Below are positions 1 to 12,785 of a DNA stretch of 64,000 bases, in pieces; position 1 is the stretch's first letter, and each line of letters begins with the position of its first letter. Origin of the DNA: Serinus canaria. Lineage: Eukaryota; Chordata; Aves; Passeriformes; Fringillidae. The notes beneath the pieces were generated by a model. The model searched no databases, had not been told where the DNA came from, and saw only the letters and a program-made list of their open reading frames with translations. The DNA lies in contig NC_066343.1 in NCBI RefSeq assembly GCF_022539315.1, positions 46,945,378 to 47,009,377 on the forward strand. Reading direction: 5' to 3'. The position numbers and the translations under genes are program-made.

Positions 1-1091
1 CTTTTCAAAATTTAGAATTACTTTGCAATTTTAGGTTGCTTTATTTTTGCGCCATTTTTGAACTAAGAATGAATTTCTGCTTCTTACAGACCTCTAATAT
101 CAAAGGTGCACGATCTGAATAATGACCTATATAGAATTAAAGAGAAGTGTAGAACTTTGCTGCTATACCACACATTTCATCTCCCACTTTTATACTACCT
201 ATTTCTTACTATAGCTCTAATTGATGAAGTTAAACTTAAGCAAGTTTTTTTTCCTCTTTCCATGTAGGAAGAGAATATTTACATGACCTTAGGTCACTTG
301 TGTGATTTTGTAGCCCTTTCCCGGCTTAGTTGCAAGAAGAAAATTTGTTAAGGAACATGTGTAAGCAGTTGTTTTTTTTTTTTTTTTTCACTGACTGGAG
401 AATCTATATGCTTTTGCACTCACCTGTAGGAAGAAGTATACAAACAATTCAGACGGATTATAAGCGATAAATAAACAGGAATTACAACTATTATTAAGTG
501 GAAGTCTTTCAAAGTTTCTAAGCAACATAGCTGTTAATTACCCTAAAAATGTATTTATCTCTTATCAAAAAAGAAATAATTGCATATTCACCTTCAAGTT
601 CTACAATAACTTTTTCAGAATAATTGCTATATATAAAGTAAGCAACATACAGATTTATGTACGGATAATTTCAATTTTTTGTGCATTCCATCTGCTGCCA
701 TGTCACTTTCTGCTGATAAAAATTCAACAGACTGTTTAGGTTCTTTGAAATGAGAACATAGTGGAAGTACTCTGGAGAATCCTTCAGAAAGAATTGCTAA
801 CAAAAGCAGGCGCAATGGGTAAGAGGTAGTATTTACCAGATTCAGTCCACTGCACTTCTCCTTGTTTGAAAGACACGTAATATATCTTTTAAATTTAGCT
901 TTATATCTGTTTTTCCTTTATCATGTCAGGCTTGGGAATGAATATTACGAACTGCAAATAGTTTCTGAGACAAAGGTGAGCTCTGTCAGCAGAGCAAATT
1001 GCATCATGATCTGTCATTCACACTTCAAGTAATTGAATAATAAAACTGTGATTTTACTCTGACTATTGATGTAATAGGTTTTGACTCTGAT

Positions 1092-1118
1092 ACAAGTGCC
1101 TTCCCTGAAGGCACTTGT
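1092..1118. repeat. Perfect 12-bp inverted repeat with 3-nt loop
   Basis: The left arm 1092-1103 (ACAAGTGCCTTC) pairs perfectly with the right arm 1107-1118 (GAAGGCACTTGT) around the loop CCT. It is followed by a T-rich stretch (1119-1136). The stem is short for a microRNA precursor, and no RNA family is recognised. It may be a chance or slippage palindrome. Confidence 0.85.
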
Positions 1119-3251
1119 TGTTTGGTTTTTTTTTAATTTCTTTCTGATGATTTATGGATATATAAGAAAATGTATCTACATGTCTCTAGAAATATACCTA
1201 TGCAGCTAGATGTATCTCTGTGCAAAAATACAGATTCACCACATACATACTCCATGCTTACAAAAAAATTTGATTTAGTGTGTGACTCAAAAGAGACATA
1301 CTGAAATCCCCTTAAGGAAAAAAATAAAGCTTCCTTTTTAGTTCACAGTTTATTAGAAGAGTGATTGAATCAGTGTGTGCACTGTAACGGGGAAAGTCTT
1401 GATAATAGATATATTTTTTTGCCTAATAAAAGGTCTTAAATTGTGTCAGGGGAAAAAAAAGGAGTCATTCATATAGGTTCTCTTGTCAGTAGTCTGATAA
1501 TTAGGCAGTCTGATAATTCATACTTCTTGCAGATGTGTTCTGTGTAGACAATCGTGGTGAACGCTGACATCCTGTTGTAGAGTGGATATCCATTGTTTTC
1601 AGGATGTGGAAGTAAGAATTCTTTTACAGATCCATTTTCAGAAGATGTTTTCTAGTGTTCTAGTATTCAGTAGAATGTACCCATGACTTTGCTTAAAGGT
1701 GAGTTTGTTTTTTTTTTTAAATTATTATAAAGATCTGCAAATATCACTTAGAATTAGACAACCAACCTTTTAGGCAGTAGAGTAGTAACTGAGTAGTCCA
1801 TTTATCTCAGCTGTTTAAAGATTAATATTTATTTCAATGTTTACTGACCTTTCTGTAACTAAGTGGAATATTGGGTGTCTTAGATTCAATTAGGATTGGG
1901 GTTCAATATTGTGTCTGTGATAGAGTCAGGAATAAAACCTATTTCAGGAGTATTTAGGCATACAGAGTTTGCTCATGATGGAAGATCCATTAGTAAGCCA
2001 TAATTCACTTCCATGGATAACTGCATACGAGTAGAGGCAAATAGTTGTATTTGTGTGTAGTTGGCTATTCCTACAGAAAAGTAGCCTAATCTTTCTGTGT
2101 GTTCATATTTTACCCTCTAACATCGATGTTACTTCCAACGTATATTCACAGAGCTCCAATCTCTGTTTTCTAACATGTGCCTAATCTCTGAGGGGTTTCA
2201 GTGTCTAAGTCCTCTTGGATTTCACTGTGAGGAAAAGGTAGGAAGCACTGAGGGTGACAGTGATTATTGCTAAGTTAGAAGTCTACTTAAGAGAAAACAA
2301 AATATGAAGAACAGTGTGCCAGCAGATTATTTTTCTATTATACTTCTGTAATTAAACAGTAGCAGAATATTGAAAAATGACAGAAATTAAGACATTTAAA
2401 TAGCATAAAAAATGGGAATGTAATAATAACAAATACCAATAAATTATATGTAAGAGTCAGAATTGAAGAAATTATTATAATCAGTTTGATTATGACGCTT
2501 TTCTTTAAAGTTTAATGATTTTTGAATGAAATTCCCCATTTTTTAGTTTGTCAGTTCTGTGCAGTGATCTGGTTTAACATTGTATGTATTGATCTTAAGT
2601 GTGAAGATTGTGAAGATTGCAGATCAGCATAAGATTTTTATATAATTTTTTTTCCTTCAGGCACTTAAGGAAGTCTTCTCTTTACCTGCTGGAAGATGCT
2701 TAGAAAAAAAGAAAATAGCAGAACATTTCTTTTAAATAATTTGAGAAAAAGTTGCATTTCAGTTAGCATTTATCTGTTGCTGGATACCAGATTCAATGCC
2801 AAATCAGTTGGCTGCTTTGGCTGTTTTGTAGATGTGCTTGTTCAAGATCTCAACTACAGAAATAAAGTCAACTTTATTGATAAAAATTTTAAAAAATGAT
2901 GATGCAATATAGGAACAAATGGATTACAGCAACACATTCCCCTACATTCCGAATCCACAGATAAGATGTAAAACAAACTCTATGTAGATAAATTCAAGTC
3001 ATCCTCCAAAATTAATTGTAACTTATTGTACCTTAATAAATAAGTATACATCTTTGTCCTAGATCCCAGGTTGTCTTTGACACAAAGACTAGTAGAAATT
3101 TGATCTGGAATTCTGGATCTTCCATTACAACATTTGAAATAAATTGTTTGATGTGGAAGTGTCAGTGTGATAATACAGGATTTGTGTCATGACTAAAGTA
3201 ATATATCAGGGCTGCTTATATTCTGGCCTAAAGATTATGCCTAAATAGTTT

Positions 3252-3274
3252 AAAAAAAAAAAAAAAAAAAAAAA
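3252..3274. repeat. Poly(A) run of 23
   Basis: An uninterrupted run of 23 A residues is followed by GCGGCAC. No retrotransposed gene or SINE body is recognisable just upstream, so it is listed as a simple repeat and not as a retroposon tail. Confidence 0.9.
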
Positions 3275-6200
3275 GCGGCACATTGTTTTAAAATGTAAAA
3301 ATAGTGATTCACATTTATTTGCTATTTAGTGGAGCTGACTTGCAAAAAATAATTCTTGAAGCAAATTATTTTATTTTTGGTTCCAGCGTCTTTAAAAAGG
3401 AGAATGCAACAATGACATAATTTGTGTAAGTAGTCCTGGTATCCAAAGTGCTAATAACATGGAAATGATTGTGAAGTAAATTTTACAAAGAGTAAGGTAA
3501 CAGTCTGCATACTGTGGATTTCAAAAGACATGAGAGACTCATCTACGGGTAGCTGAGCAAGAACACCTTTATGGAGTTTGGATTTTGTTTTAGGCATAAA
3601 AACACCCCTACTTTTTTCCTCCTCTTTTCCTTTAGCCTGTGACCTGCCTGTTTCTGTTTAAACAAGCATTGTTAACCTTGTGCTGGCAGCAGTGGGAGAT
3701 CTGTTGTAGGCAGAGATTAGGACTAAGGAATTCTGGATTTGGATATCTCAAGGCATTAGAGATTGCTTGGGATACATCCCTGCATTTTCTCACTTAATCC
3801 AGTAGTTTCTGTTATTCTAATTTATTAATAATAAATAAAATCATGATTCTCATATATCGTCTAACACCTTCAGTGGGCAAACCATTCAAACTAGCACATC
3901 AGATCAACAGCTGAATAAGTTTTTTTTGTAGGAAACCTCTTTTAAAATTGAGGGTTTGCTGCAGTATGCAGAGCACTAAGGAAAGGAAATACTCATAGTT
4001 TTTTTTCCTAACTTCTAACCCTTGAAATCAAAAGCACTTTCCCTACCCACTCATTTGCTGTTAAACTTCATAAAAAATGAGTCACTTTTCTTGGCAGAAG
4101 GTGATTTTAACAACATTATGATATACATAGAGTCTGAAACATGAGCCCAAACTTGGACACGCCACCATTTTTTTGGCCTTTTTACCTACACTGCTAAAGT
4201 TATGCAGAACATCCATAATGTGTACCTTTCTTTACAGTTTTGTTTTTGGTTTTTTTTTTTTTTTAACACTGAAGAAGTAGGATTGTAAAATGTTTGGAAA
4301 ATGTTTCTATTTACTAACAAGGTCCCAAAGTCATTCACATCTGTATACTTCAAATGAGGCTTTTAAAGATATTGAAAGATTGGTTACAGCTGGCTGCACA
4401 CCCTGACAGTTGAAAATGAAACTCCCATACTAGTCATAACTAGCAATTCAATTTAACTTATGCACAGTGAGAGCAACAAAATGTAGTTTCTTTCCAAAGA
4501 GGCAACAGTGCAGTCAGAACTTCTGCAGCTGCCTTTTATGCATTGATAATTAAAAAAAAAAAATCAAAACAAAATCCCTACCTGAAAAATACACCCTCCC
4601 TTTATAATTATCTATTTCAAAGTTGTAATCGAGCATTTCATTATAAAGATGCTAATCAATCCAGAACAATACTTCTGGGACAGCACAGACACACAGAGAC
4701 ATATCAGTTATAGCAGAAATGCTGCAGAAACTTTACTAGGTTTATAATAGTTGCTCATGCATTTCTGTTGTGAAAGATTAAACTCCCACAGGAGCCTTGC
4801 AGTGTTCCAAATAGAACATTAGGCTCATCTTCTAGCTTTTAGATGTGTTGAAAAATAGTGCTTTGTTATTAGTATAAATAACCAGCATGAACTGATTTAA
4901 AAAAAAAAAAAAAGTTTTCATTCATCTAGCCAGATTCTTAGTTAAAACTGATGATTGTAGGAAAATTAAGCCAAAATTGGAATTGTCTTTCTAGGTTATG
5001 TTATATTTTGTTTTTAAATTATTTAACATATAATTATTTGCAACACTTGCTAAAATTTGTCATAGAGATTTTATCTCTGTGAGATAAAATTCCAGAGGAA
5101 TATTAGAGCCTTGAGTTCCCACAGCCCTCATTCATAGTTTAATCTGTATAGCCTTGGGATATCCACAGAAGACTGGCAGTCACAACCTTGTGTTTCTTGT
5201 GGAATTTGAGTGTCACCTGGGTGACATTTTTATGGGGAAGGAAGGACATAAACATTTTTCTGCTTGTGCTTGGGAAGCAGTGTTGTGGTAACATGGATGC
5301 TAATGGTGCTGATGGACAGTAAGATTATATGGCATGTTTCCTCAAAGTATTATAAATAGTTTTGTTTCATGTTCTAAAAAGAGAATTAATATAAGCTGAG
5401 TCTTTAAAAGTCCTGAAATACTTCAATGTGACTGTCTAAAGGCTTAAAGTTACTGTCTACTTCTGAAATTCCAGTCTGTGGTAGTTTTTACATAACGTGA
5501 GGTTACAATTCTAAAATGTTTTTTTAAAAGCCACCTATATGAACTTTTTAATATTTATTAGATTAAATATTTTTTCAGTTGGATTAGTAATGAAACTAGC
5601 TCTTCACTTGCATTAGTTCATTAGTTTAATTTCATCATGGCTAAATAGGAAGTATTGTGTTGCTGAAGGAAAAACTCTTTATTTAGTTTGAATCTCATAG
5701 CAGTATGTTTACTGATTACTACTTCCCATCTAGAAATTCTGGAAATGAAAAAGCTGAAAGCAGAGGGAAAGTGCAGAAGTCCTGGAAGCCTTTGTGTATG
5801 ATGCACATCTGACAGGCAGAGAAGTTATCTCTTCTACTTCTGTCTTTTCATACAAATTTGAACTCTGCAGAACAGTTATTTTTGTAATTGTGTGTGCCTT
5901 TGTGTGTACCAAGTGTGTATTTCTCTATATTCTTAAACATTTGCTTTACTGGATGCAAAGTGTCTTGTTTTAGCCTATATCTGTATTTTTTAATTCCTTC
6001 TGATGCTGAGATTATGAAAGATATGCAAAATCTGAATGACAGGGGCTGTCATCTAAGGCACCATCTTCTTTGTTTTCTCATCTATGTATTTTTTATGAAA
6101 GGTGACAAACATAACTAGGATAATAACCTTCCTTTTGTGTCGTATCTTCAGTCTGTTTCTTTTTTATGACTTTTTACTGTTCATTTAGAAGATAAACTAT

Positions 6201-8797
6201 GAGTAGTGCCTGCAGTTGGTTATTTCACCAATTTAATCTACTGTAATATTTCTTTCTCTGATTTTTCTTGCTCATTTATGAAAGAAAAGGCAACAGATTG
6301 CTTGTTTCAGAAACTGTGTCATGTTCATAAGCAGTGAGAGAGATAATTGAGCATATATATGAACGATTGGTATGCAGGAAGTTCTTTAGCAGGATAAAAC
6401 CGCTCCAGTATATGCGTAGAAAAACAATTTTTGGTAAATGTGTCCTCCCTCTGTAACATTGGGGCATGTCCTAGCCTTGTCACAATATACTCTTGGTATA
6501 TATGGTGTGTAAGTTGCAGAGATATTTCCACAGCTGTATACAGTAGAGTTTAGATTTAGTTTTTCTCATGAAAATAATGAGAAAATAATGTTCATTTGGG
6601 TGGTAGCACATGCTCTTACTTTCTTACTGAAAACTGACAAAAGATGCTGCAAAAGAAGGTGAAGGTTACGCAATGTCAGTGTGCAATTCACACTTAAGTT
6701 AGAAATTACCAGCTTGTTGCTAAGGCCAGCATATTTGTAAGAATGAACTCACAGTTAGTTTTTCATTAGTATCATCAGCCCAAAAAAGATGAGTGCTTGG
6801 GAAGCTGTGGCAGGACTTAGGTTTGAAACATTCTTGCTGAAATGTTTCCTGAGAAGAACATAAACCCAGTGAAGAATAGATGGAAAATACATAATGCATT
6901 TTAATCTAGTTTAGTAGTCTCTAACAGAGTTGTAAGAGGATGAACCACAGGCCTAAGAGGGATTTTTTTTTATTGTCATGTTCTTGTAGCTAAGACATGT
7001 AAGTGCCAAGTTGCTTGGACAAAACAGGCAGTGAATGAAAGCTCTGGGTATGGGAGCTGCATCGTCAAAGTCCAGAGAAAATCTTAAAGTCAAAAATGAG
7101 AAAGGAGTGCATGTGTACTGGTTAATGCTTTGTACAGTTTCAGGTTGTTTAAAGTTTAGTAATAGGTTTCACAGAGGAAATCTTTTGTTGATCTCAGTTG
7201 GCTTTCATCAGATCAAATACAAGAGGATTAAACTTTCTGGTTCTCACTTCCCATTTGAAGAGGATTGAGGGAGAGCTTCTATCAAGCACCTGAAATGCCA
7301 GTTCAAGTGGCCCTACTAAGCCACTCATTTCTTCTTACTACAAATAAATCTATAGTAGTTAATGAGGGCTGTAATGAAAAACATGCTATGAATCATGCTG
7401 TCTGGCTGATGATTTCGTAATTTCATTTGGTATCAAACTGGCTTGTCAATATTATGACATTAGTTTGGTGTCTAAAAGTATACCAATTCACTTGGTACTT
7501 TCCTTAATAAGGAAATTGCAGCAATAAAATATCTGTACGTTGTTTTTGCCTTTTAACTTTCTTTCTCAGAGTTTATACCACTATTTTTTCTTTTTCTCTG
7601 ACTGTGGTAAAACATGCATTATATTACAAAGACAATTTGCAGTTGTCATCTTTTTTCCTAAAGAAGACCTGTGAACATCCATGCACGATTATGCCGTATC
7701 TTAGTATGGGAAATGCATAGTGCTTCTATAGCTTCAGGACGTTTTTGTCTTTTATTACCAAATAATTTTATAATGCCAACTACTTTTGAAAAATAACCAT
7801 TTCAGCTCTCCATCTCTTCCTCTGATACAATTGTATTGCCATCAGCAACATTATAATAAAGTGCAGTCAGGCTAAACTAGCTGCAGCTGGATTGCTGTCC
7901 TGTGTGTACTGCAGATTCACTGTCTCAGTCAGTCATGCTTCAATCTGATTAGCCAACAAGTATATTGGATAGTTTTGGAACAAAACCATTAAGTGAAAAG
8001 GAAAAAGAAAAGCCATTAAAAAAGAAATTGCAGAGAATGGGGGAAAAATGCATTGTAATACTGAAGTTATATTTGACTTCTTAGCTACAAAATTGCAAAT
8101 ACATTTCTAGTTTTATCTTAGTATCTATGATACCCGGTATGCTTCAACCATGCCTGATCCTAAAAGCAAAGAATAACTGAATTTTTTGCAGTAACCCTGC
8201 TGAAAAAAATACAGGAAGGGCAAAATGCTCCTGAAAGATGTCTGTTTAGACACAAGCAATATTAACTTGTCTGTGTCATCTGCACAGCAGTGGAGCTGCA
8301 GAATCATTCTTGTTGCTAGGTCATCCCCATACCTGGCTCTGTGAGGAAGCAAGCCACAGATGCTGCCTCTGTGGTCTGAAAACTCAGCTGCTCGTGGTAG
8401 ATGCTAGCTGCTCTTGGTAGTTTTGTTCTTTTCTTAGACTGCTGTGAGTATGTGCTTGGAAGCTGGTGTTGGAGACCCTTTTCCTAGGAGTGTCTGATGA
8501 GTATGTGGTATATGGCACAGTGGCTCTAAGCATGTTTTTGTACATGGCTCACATACTCATAGATTTAGCCATTTCTAGGAGGTGGTAGCTGCACAATTCC
8601 AGTGTTGTTTGAGTAGTGTAGCAGACAGTCAAAGGCTGAAAAACTGTATATGGCAAATACCCTAGTACTAATGATATGTTCTTTCATTTTTTGTTATTTT
8701 TAGGCAAACAAGACAAAAATCAGTCTGTAAATGTTTTTGCATAAACACAGTCATTGTATTGTTCTTAAACCAGATTTCAGAGGAAACAATTAATGTA

Positions 8798-9838
8798 ATC
8801 ATAGGATCCAGAACAACATATGTTGGAAAAGACATTTGAGATTGAGTCCAACTATTAATGTAGCACTAAGTCCATTATTAAACCATGTCCCTAATCATCA
8901 CTATGTTTCCAAGTCTTCTGAGTATCTCCTGGGCTGGCAACTCGACCAGCTTCCCAAGGAAGACTGTTCCAATCCTTAGCCTGAAATCCATACTAAGGTG
9001 TCTAGAATCACCTTACTATGGATTCAGTTCAGTGAGGAAATTTTTCCTAGTATCCTTTCAAAATCTCCCCTTGCACAGCTCAAGACAGTTTATTCTTGCT
9101 GTGTTGAGAGGAGCCTGATTCCCCACCTGGCTGCACCCTCCTGTCAGGCAGTTTTAGAGACAGTAAGGTCTGCCCTGAGCCTCCCTTCCTCCAGGCTGAA
9201 CACCCCCAGCTCCCTCAGCTGCTCCTCGAAGGACTTGTCCTCCAGACCCTTCATCAGCCCACAGCTCTGTTGCCCTTCTCTGGACACATTCCAGCGCCTC
9301 AGTGACCTTCTTGTACTGAGGAGCCCAAAACTGAGCACAGGGTTTGAGGTGTGGTCTCACCAGTGCTGAGTACAGGGGGACAATCCCTGCCCTGCTCCTG
9401 CTGGCCACACTGTTGCTGGCACAGGCCAGGATGCCATTGGCCTTCTTGGCCACCTGGGCACTGCTGGCTCATGTTCAGCTGCTGTCACCAGCACCCCCAG
9501 CTCCTTTTCCTGTGGGCAGCTTTGCAGCCACTCTGCCCCAGCCTGTGGCACTGCCTGGGGCTGCTGTGACCCAAGGGCAGGACCCAGCACTGGGACTTGT
9601 TGGACCTCACAGCGCTGGCCTTGGTCCATGATCCAGCCTGTCCAGATCCCTCTGCAGAGCCTTCCTGCCCTCCAGCAGATCCACAGTTGGCAATCACACA
9701 CCCAACTTGTCTCTGAATTTACTAAGGGTGCGTTCGACCCCCTCATCCAAATAATCAGTACAGCTGTAGAATGGGACTTGCCCAATATTGATCCCTGGAG
9801 GACACCATTAGTTAGTGACCTGGTGATTCTAGACACAT
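8798..9838 (-). mobile_element. CR1 LINE, 5'-truncated, about 1 kb, decayed ORF2
   Basis: Read on the - strand this is the 3' part of a CR1 non-LTR retrotransposon. Near 9800 it starts in the reverse-transcriptase region, with a recognisable LQGSILG box. It continues through the C-terminal part of ORF2: a decayed CR1-like segment around 9400, then SALVRPHL and [10 protein letters not shown] near 9360-9420. It ends in the 3' UTR close to 8798, where the + strand reads ATCATAGGATCC, a decayed form of the CR1 terminal repeat. The frame is broken several times, so no functional protein is made. At about 60% G+C in its core it stands out from its AT-rich surroundings. The 3'-UTR wording fits the CR1-J/Y-type groups of birds, but the subfamily is inferred from memory only. 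Confidence 0.93.
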
Positions 9839-9915
9839 TAGTTTAGATTTCACCTTGTTTCTCTTCAGTAGCTGAAGAAAGAGTAAAATAACAGCATAGC
9901 CTAAATACTTACTTT

Positions 9916-10155
9916 AGTTTTTTGGGTTTTTTTTGTAAGCTGCTGCTCTTTTCCCCCTTTTCAGTCTCTCTGTCTATCTTTCTGTCTTCTTGGATGTTTG
10001 TTTTTTGTTTCTTTTTTTTTTTTATTATTTCTTTCTTCCTCTCTCTTTTGTTTATTTGGTTTGGGTTTTTTGTTACAGGTTTTTGTTTGGGTTTTTTTGT
10101 TTGTTTGGGGTTTGTTGTTTTTTTTTTTTTTGGTAGGTTTGTTGATTTTTATTTT
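9916..10155. repeat. T/G-rich low-complexity tract
   Basis: This tract is dominated by T-runs broken by G or C (TTTGG, TTTGTTTG and similar). It gives apparent open frames of up to 142 codons that translate to Phe/Leu/Ser-rich nonsense. It adjoins the 5' side of the - strand CR1 copy but is not part of the CR1 body. It is not coding. Confidence 0.85.
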
Positions 10156-11809
10156 AGCAAGTGTCAGAAGAGAGCTTTCTTTAACTGCTCAAACATGCAA
10201 AGTCATAGCTGGAATATTTCAGGGTTAATGTATGCAAGTAATTTACAGGAGTCAAGACTGGGGTATTGTCAGAGTTTGTGTTTATTCAGCAAGAAGTCAG
10301 TCTTAGTGGAAGATGTTTCATTTGTCTGCTTAATGTCTGTGGCTTTGTAACATGGTTTAGGTTATTTCCATAGATTCTCAAAATTACACAGCTTTAATAT
10401 CCACAGACAGATAACATGGTATGCTTTTCTCATCTAGCAAGACTATTTCCAACTCAGCATTTCGGCCATTGCCATCACAAAGTTTTTTTCTTGATCCCTT
10501 ATTTGGAGGCACCAAGTTAAGAAGTTAGGCAGTGTTCTAATTATTTGTTTCTGCATCATGTTCTGCATAAGAAAAGTTCTTATGACCTGAAGAAGTGACT
10601 AAGACAGCGGAAGTTGGTAAGCATTGAGACATCTGTCAGCTTTGTATTTTAATCCATGATTTAGAATGGAACTGAAGCTGTGTAAACATGAGGCTAGGCA
10701 AGGTTTTCTCTGTATGGTTTAAGATTCTGGTTTTTTGTAAGCAAAAAACCAGAAACCTTTAACTACTTCCTATATGAGGAGAACATCCCAGTGATATGAT
10801 TTCAAGGTACCTTGCTGTTAGTGAGTTGATTTATTCACTAAACAATTTAATCTATTTTGTCAGTTACCAGAAAATCTACTCTGTTTTGCATGATAACAGA
10901 GGAATCTTTGTTGAAGTTTAAAATAGAATTACAATGTAGAATCAGATTGATATATTATTTTATACAGGCAAAATGCCACCTAGCATTGCAACTCATTTGT
11001 GCTTTTATAGTGATGTTCAAATGCTAGATAGTTCAAATGCTTGCATGGCACCAGAAACCTACTGTTTTAGGATGGGTGCTCATTCATCTTGGAATAACTG
11101 TAACAGAGAAATTCAGTGGTGACAGAGAAGCATTAGGGTGAATTGTTATCCAGGGACAGATAAGACTAAACTTTTGAACACTCACCACAGCTGTCCTTCA
11201 AATTTCCTTAATCATGTGTTTGTATTTTGGATTTTTTAAGAATAAAAGCATAATGAAACATGGAACTTTTCCAGCAGATCAACTATGAAAACATTTATCA
11301 TGTTCAATCAATAAAAGAGCGAGTGAAATGTGTAACTTCTGCTTTTGCCAGTTGCCCTTATTGCTTTGGAAAATAAATTTAATTCTCTTTAAAAGACATT
11401 GTTTTACCCAGAGGTGTTTCTGAATTGATTTTGATTAAAGAGCTTATGAGAATTAATTTTATGCATTATTTTCTATTCTTTCTGGTAATGATTCAGCTGT
11501 CAGTTAGGTTTTTGCAGCCAAGATTTTTCCAATAATTTTTTTCATTTTATTTTTAAGGAGGGGTCATGATTGATATGCAAATACAGGAAGTATTGCATAT
11601 CACCTTTCCATCACTAGTGCTAGGACTATTTTAAATTCATAATTTGTATTTATTTTCTTGCATTTCCATGGTATTAAAAATCTGTGGCTTAGAAATGGGT
11701 GTAATTCAGGATTGTGGGTGTGATGAATGAAATGTAAAAACAGAATTTCAGCACTGTCTTCTGTTTTAATCTTTGCTTCCATGTTTTCTTAGAGAAACAC
11801 CATTTTTGG
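10156..11809. other. No feature seen
   Basis: This is AT-rich single-copy-looking DNA without open frames above about 60 codons, splice-flanked exons or repeats that I recognise. Confidence 0.5.
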
Positions 11810-11900
11810 TGGGGTTTTTTGGTTTTGTTTTGTTTTTTGTTGTTTTTTTAATGTTTTTGTTTGTTTGTTTGTTTGTTTTGTTTGGTTTGATTTTTTTTTT
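11810..11900. repeat. GTTT/GTTTT low-complexity tract
   Basis: Irregular repeats of TTTTG and TTTG, ending in a run of T, make up this tract. The short hydrophobic open frame running through it is a by-product of composition. Confidence 0.85.
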
Positions 11901-12284
11901 CAATATAAGGTTACTTTCCTATGGGGAAATATACAGGGTTTCTCTGGGAAGTCCTTGGGACAAACCAGAGATGACCGTGAACTAAAGTCATATCTCTGAA
12001 CAGTTTAACACTTTGGAAAAGTTGAACCAGAAATTCTGTTTGCAGCACAAATTAACTCTCATCCCTTCATAATCCTTTTCTTCCAAAACTTTATAAGTTA
12101 CTGTTTGCTTCACTAGTTTTGTCAGTGTGGCTCCCTACATGTGTTGTGAGTTCTTTTTTGTCCATGTTCAAAGCTTTTCTGACAACTCTTCCCTGCTGAG
12201 CTGAATTCCTGTGTTAGCAAGCATTTAAATTCCCATTCCGGCATGGAAAAACAAGCTGATAAAAAAACCCAAAACAGTGTTTAC

Positions 12285-12339
12285 TTTTGTTTTGTTTTGT
12301 TTTGTTTTGTCTGGTTTTGTTTTGTTTTGTTTTGTTTTA
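12285..12339. repeat. (TTTTG)n microsatellite
   Basis: About ten TTTTG units are interrupted once by CTGG near 12311. It is a pentanucleotide repeat typical of vertebrate non-coding DNA. Confidence 0.92.
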
Positions 12340-12731
12340 TTTCTAAAATTTGCCCCCAGGTATGCATTTCCTGTAGCTGTCTTGGAGCAGGAGCCATCTT
12401 GTGAGTACCATGATAGTACCTAAAAGATTATTTTTGCTACCAAAGTAAACAGGCTGCAGGGAAGCATTTCAGGGTTGAGATGTTTCATTCACCCAGTTGA
12501 TCCTTTTGAGGATAATTGGTGCACGTGCCCATGCCCTGGTACTGTCAGCTGCAGTGCTCCTGCTGAGGAGAATTCTTTTTTGTCTCTGCATTGAACACTC
12601 TGGAGAGCTGCACATCTGCACTTTTACTGATCCTATTAATAGATACTGTTAATCAGGGAAAATCTATCCTCTTACTTACTTGTGTGTTATTGTTAGATGT
12701 ATTACCTAGTTTCATGGATAGCTCTTTTAGA

Positions 12732-12785
12732 GATATTGAAAGAGTCATTTGAAATAGGGATATTGGAAGAGTCATTTTTGATTAT
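12732..12785. repeat. Two-copy tandem duplication, 27-bp unit
   Basis: The unit 12732-12758 begins GATATTGAAAGAGTCATTT. It is followed directly by 12759-12785, beginning GATATTGGAAGAGTCATTT. There is one mismatch over the first 19 bases, with divergence after that. It is probably a small slippage duplication. Confidence 0.75.

Larger units (their letters stand above)
1..8797. other. Non-coding AT-rich stretch upstream of the coding exon
   Basis: No gene is supported here. All open frames are under 80 codons, lack splice or codon-use support, and look like chance. The stretch holds a T-run at 372-388, a 23-A run at 3252-3274, several shorter A or T runs, and a 12-bp perfect hairpin at 1092-1118. 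If the exon at 15431 is an internal exon, as its acceptor implies, this is either an intron inside the 5'-untranslated region or 5' flank. No CpG-rich promoter is visible. Confidence 0.6.

Noticed and set aside
9357..9836. 159-codon - strand frame and several + strand frames of about 70-120 codons
   Set aside because: These are readings of a frame-shifted CR1 copy, out of frame for most of their length.
9922..10350. 142-codon Phe/Leu-rich open frame resembling a membrane protein
   Set aside because: The frame runs through a T/G low-complexity tract; composition alone explains both its hydrophobicity and its length.
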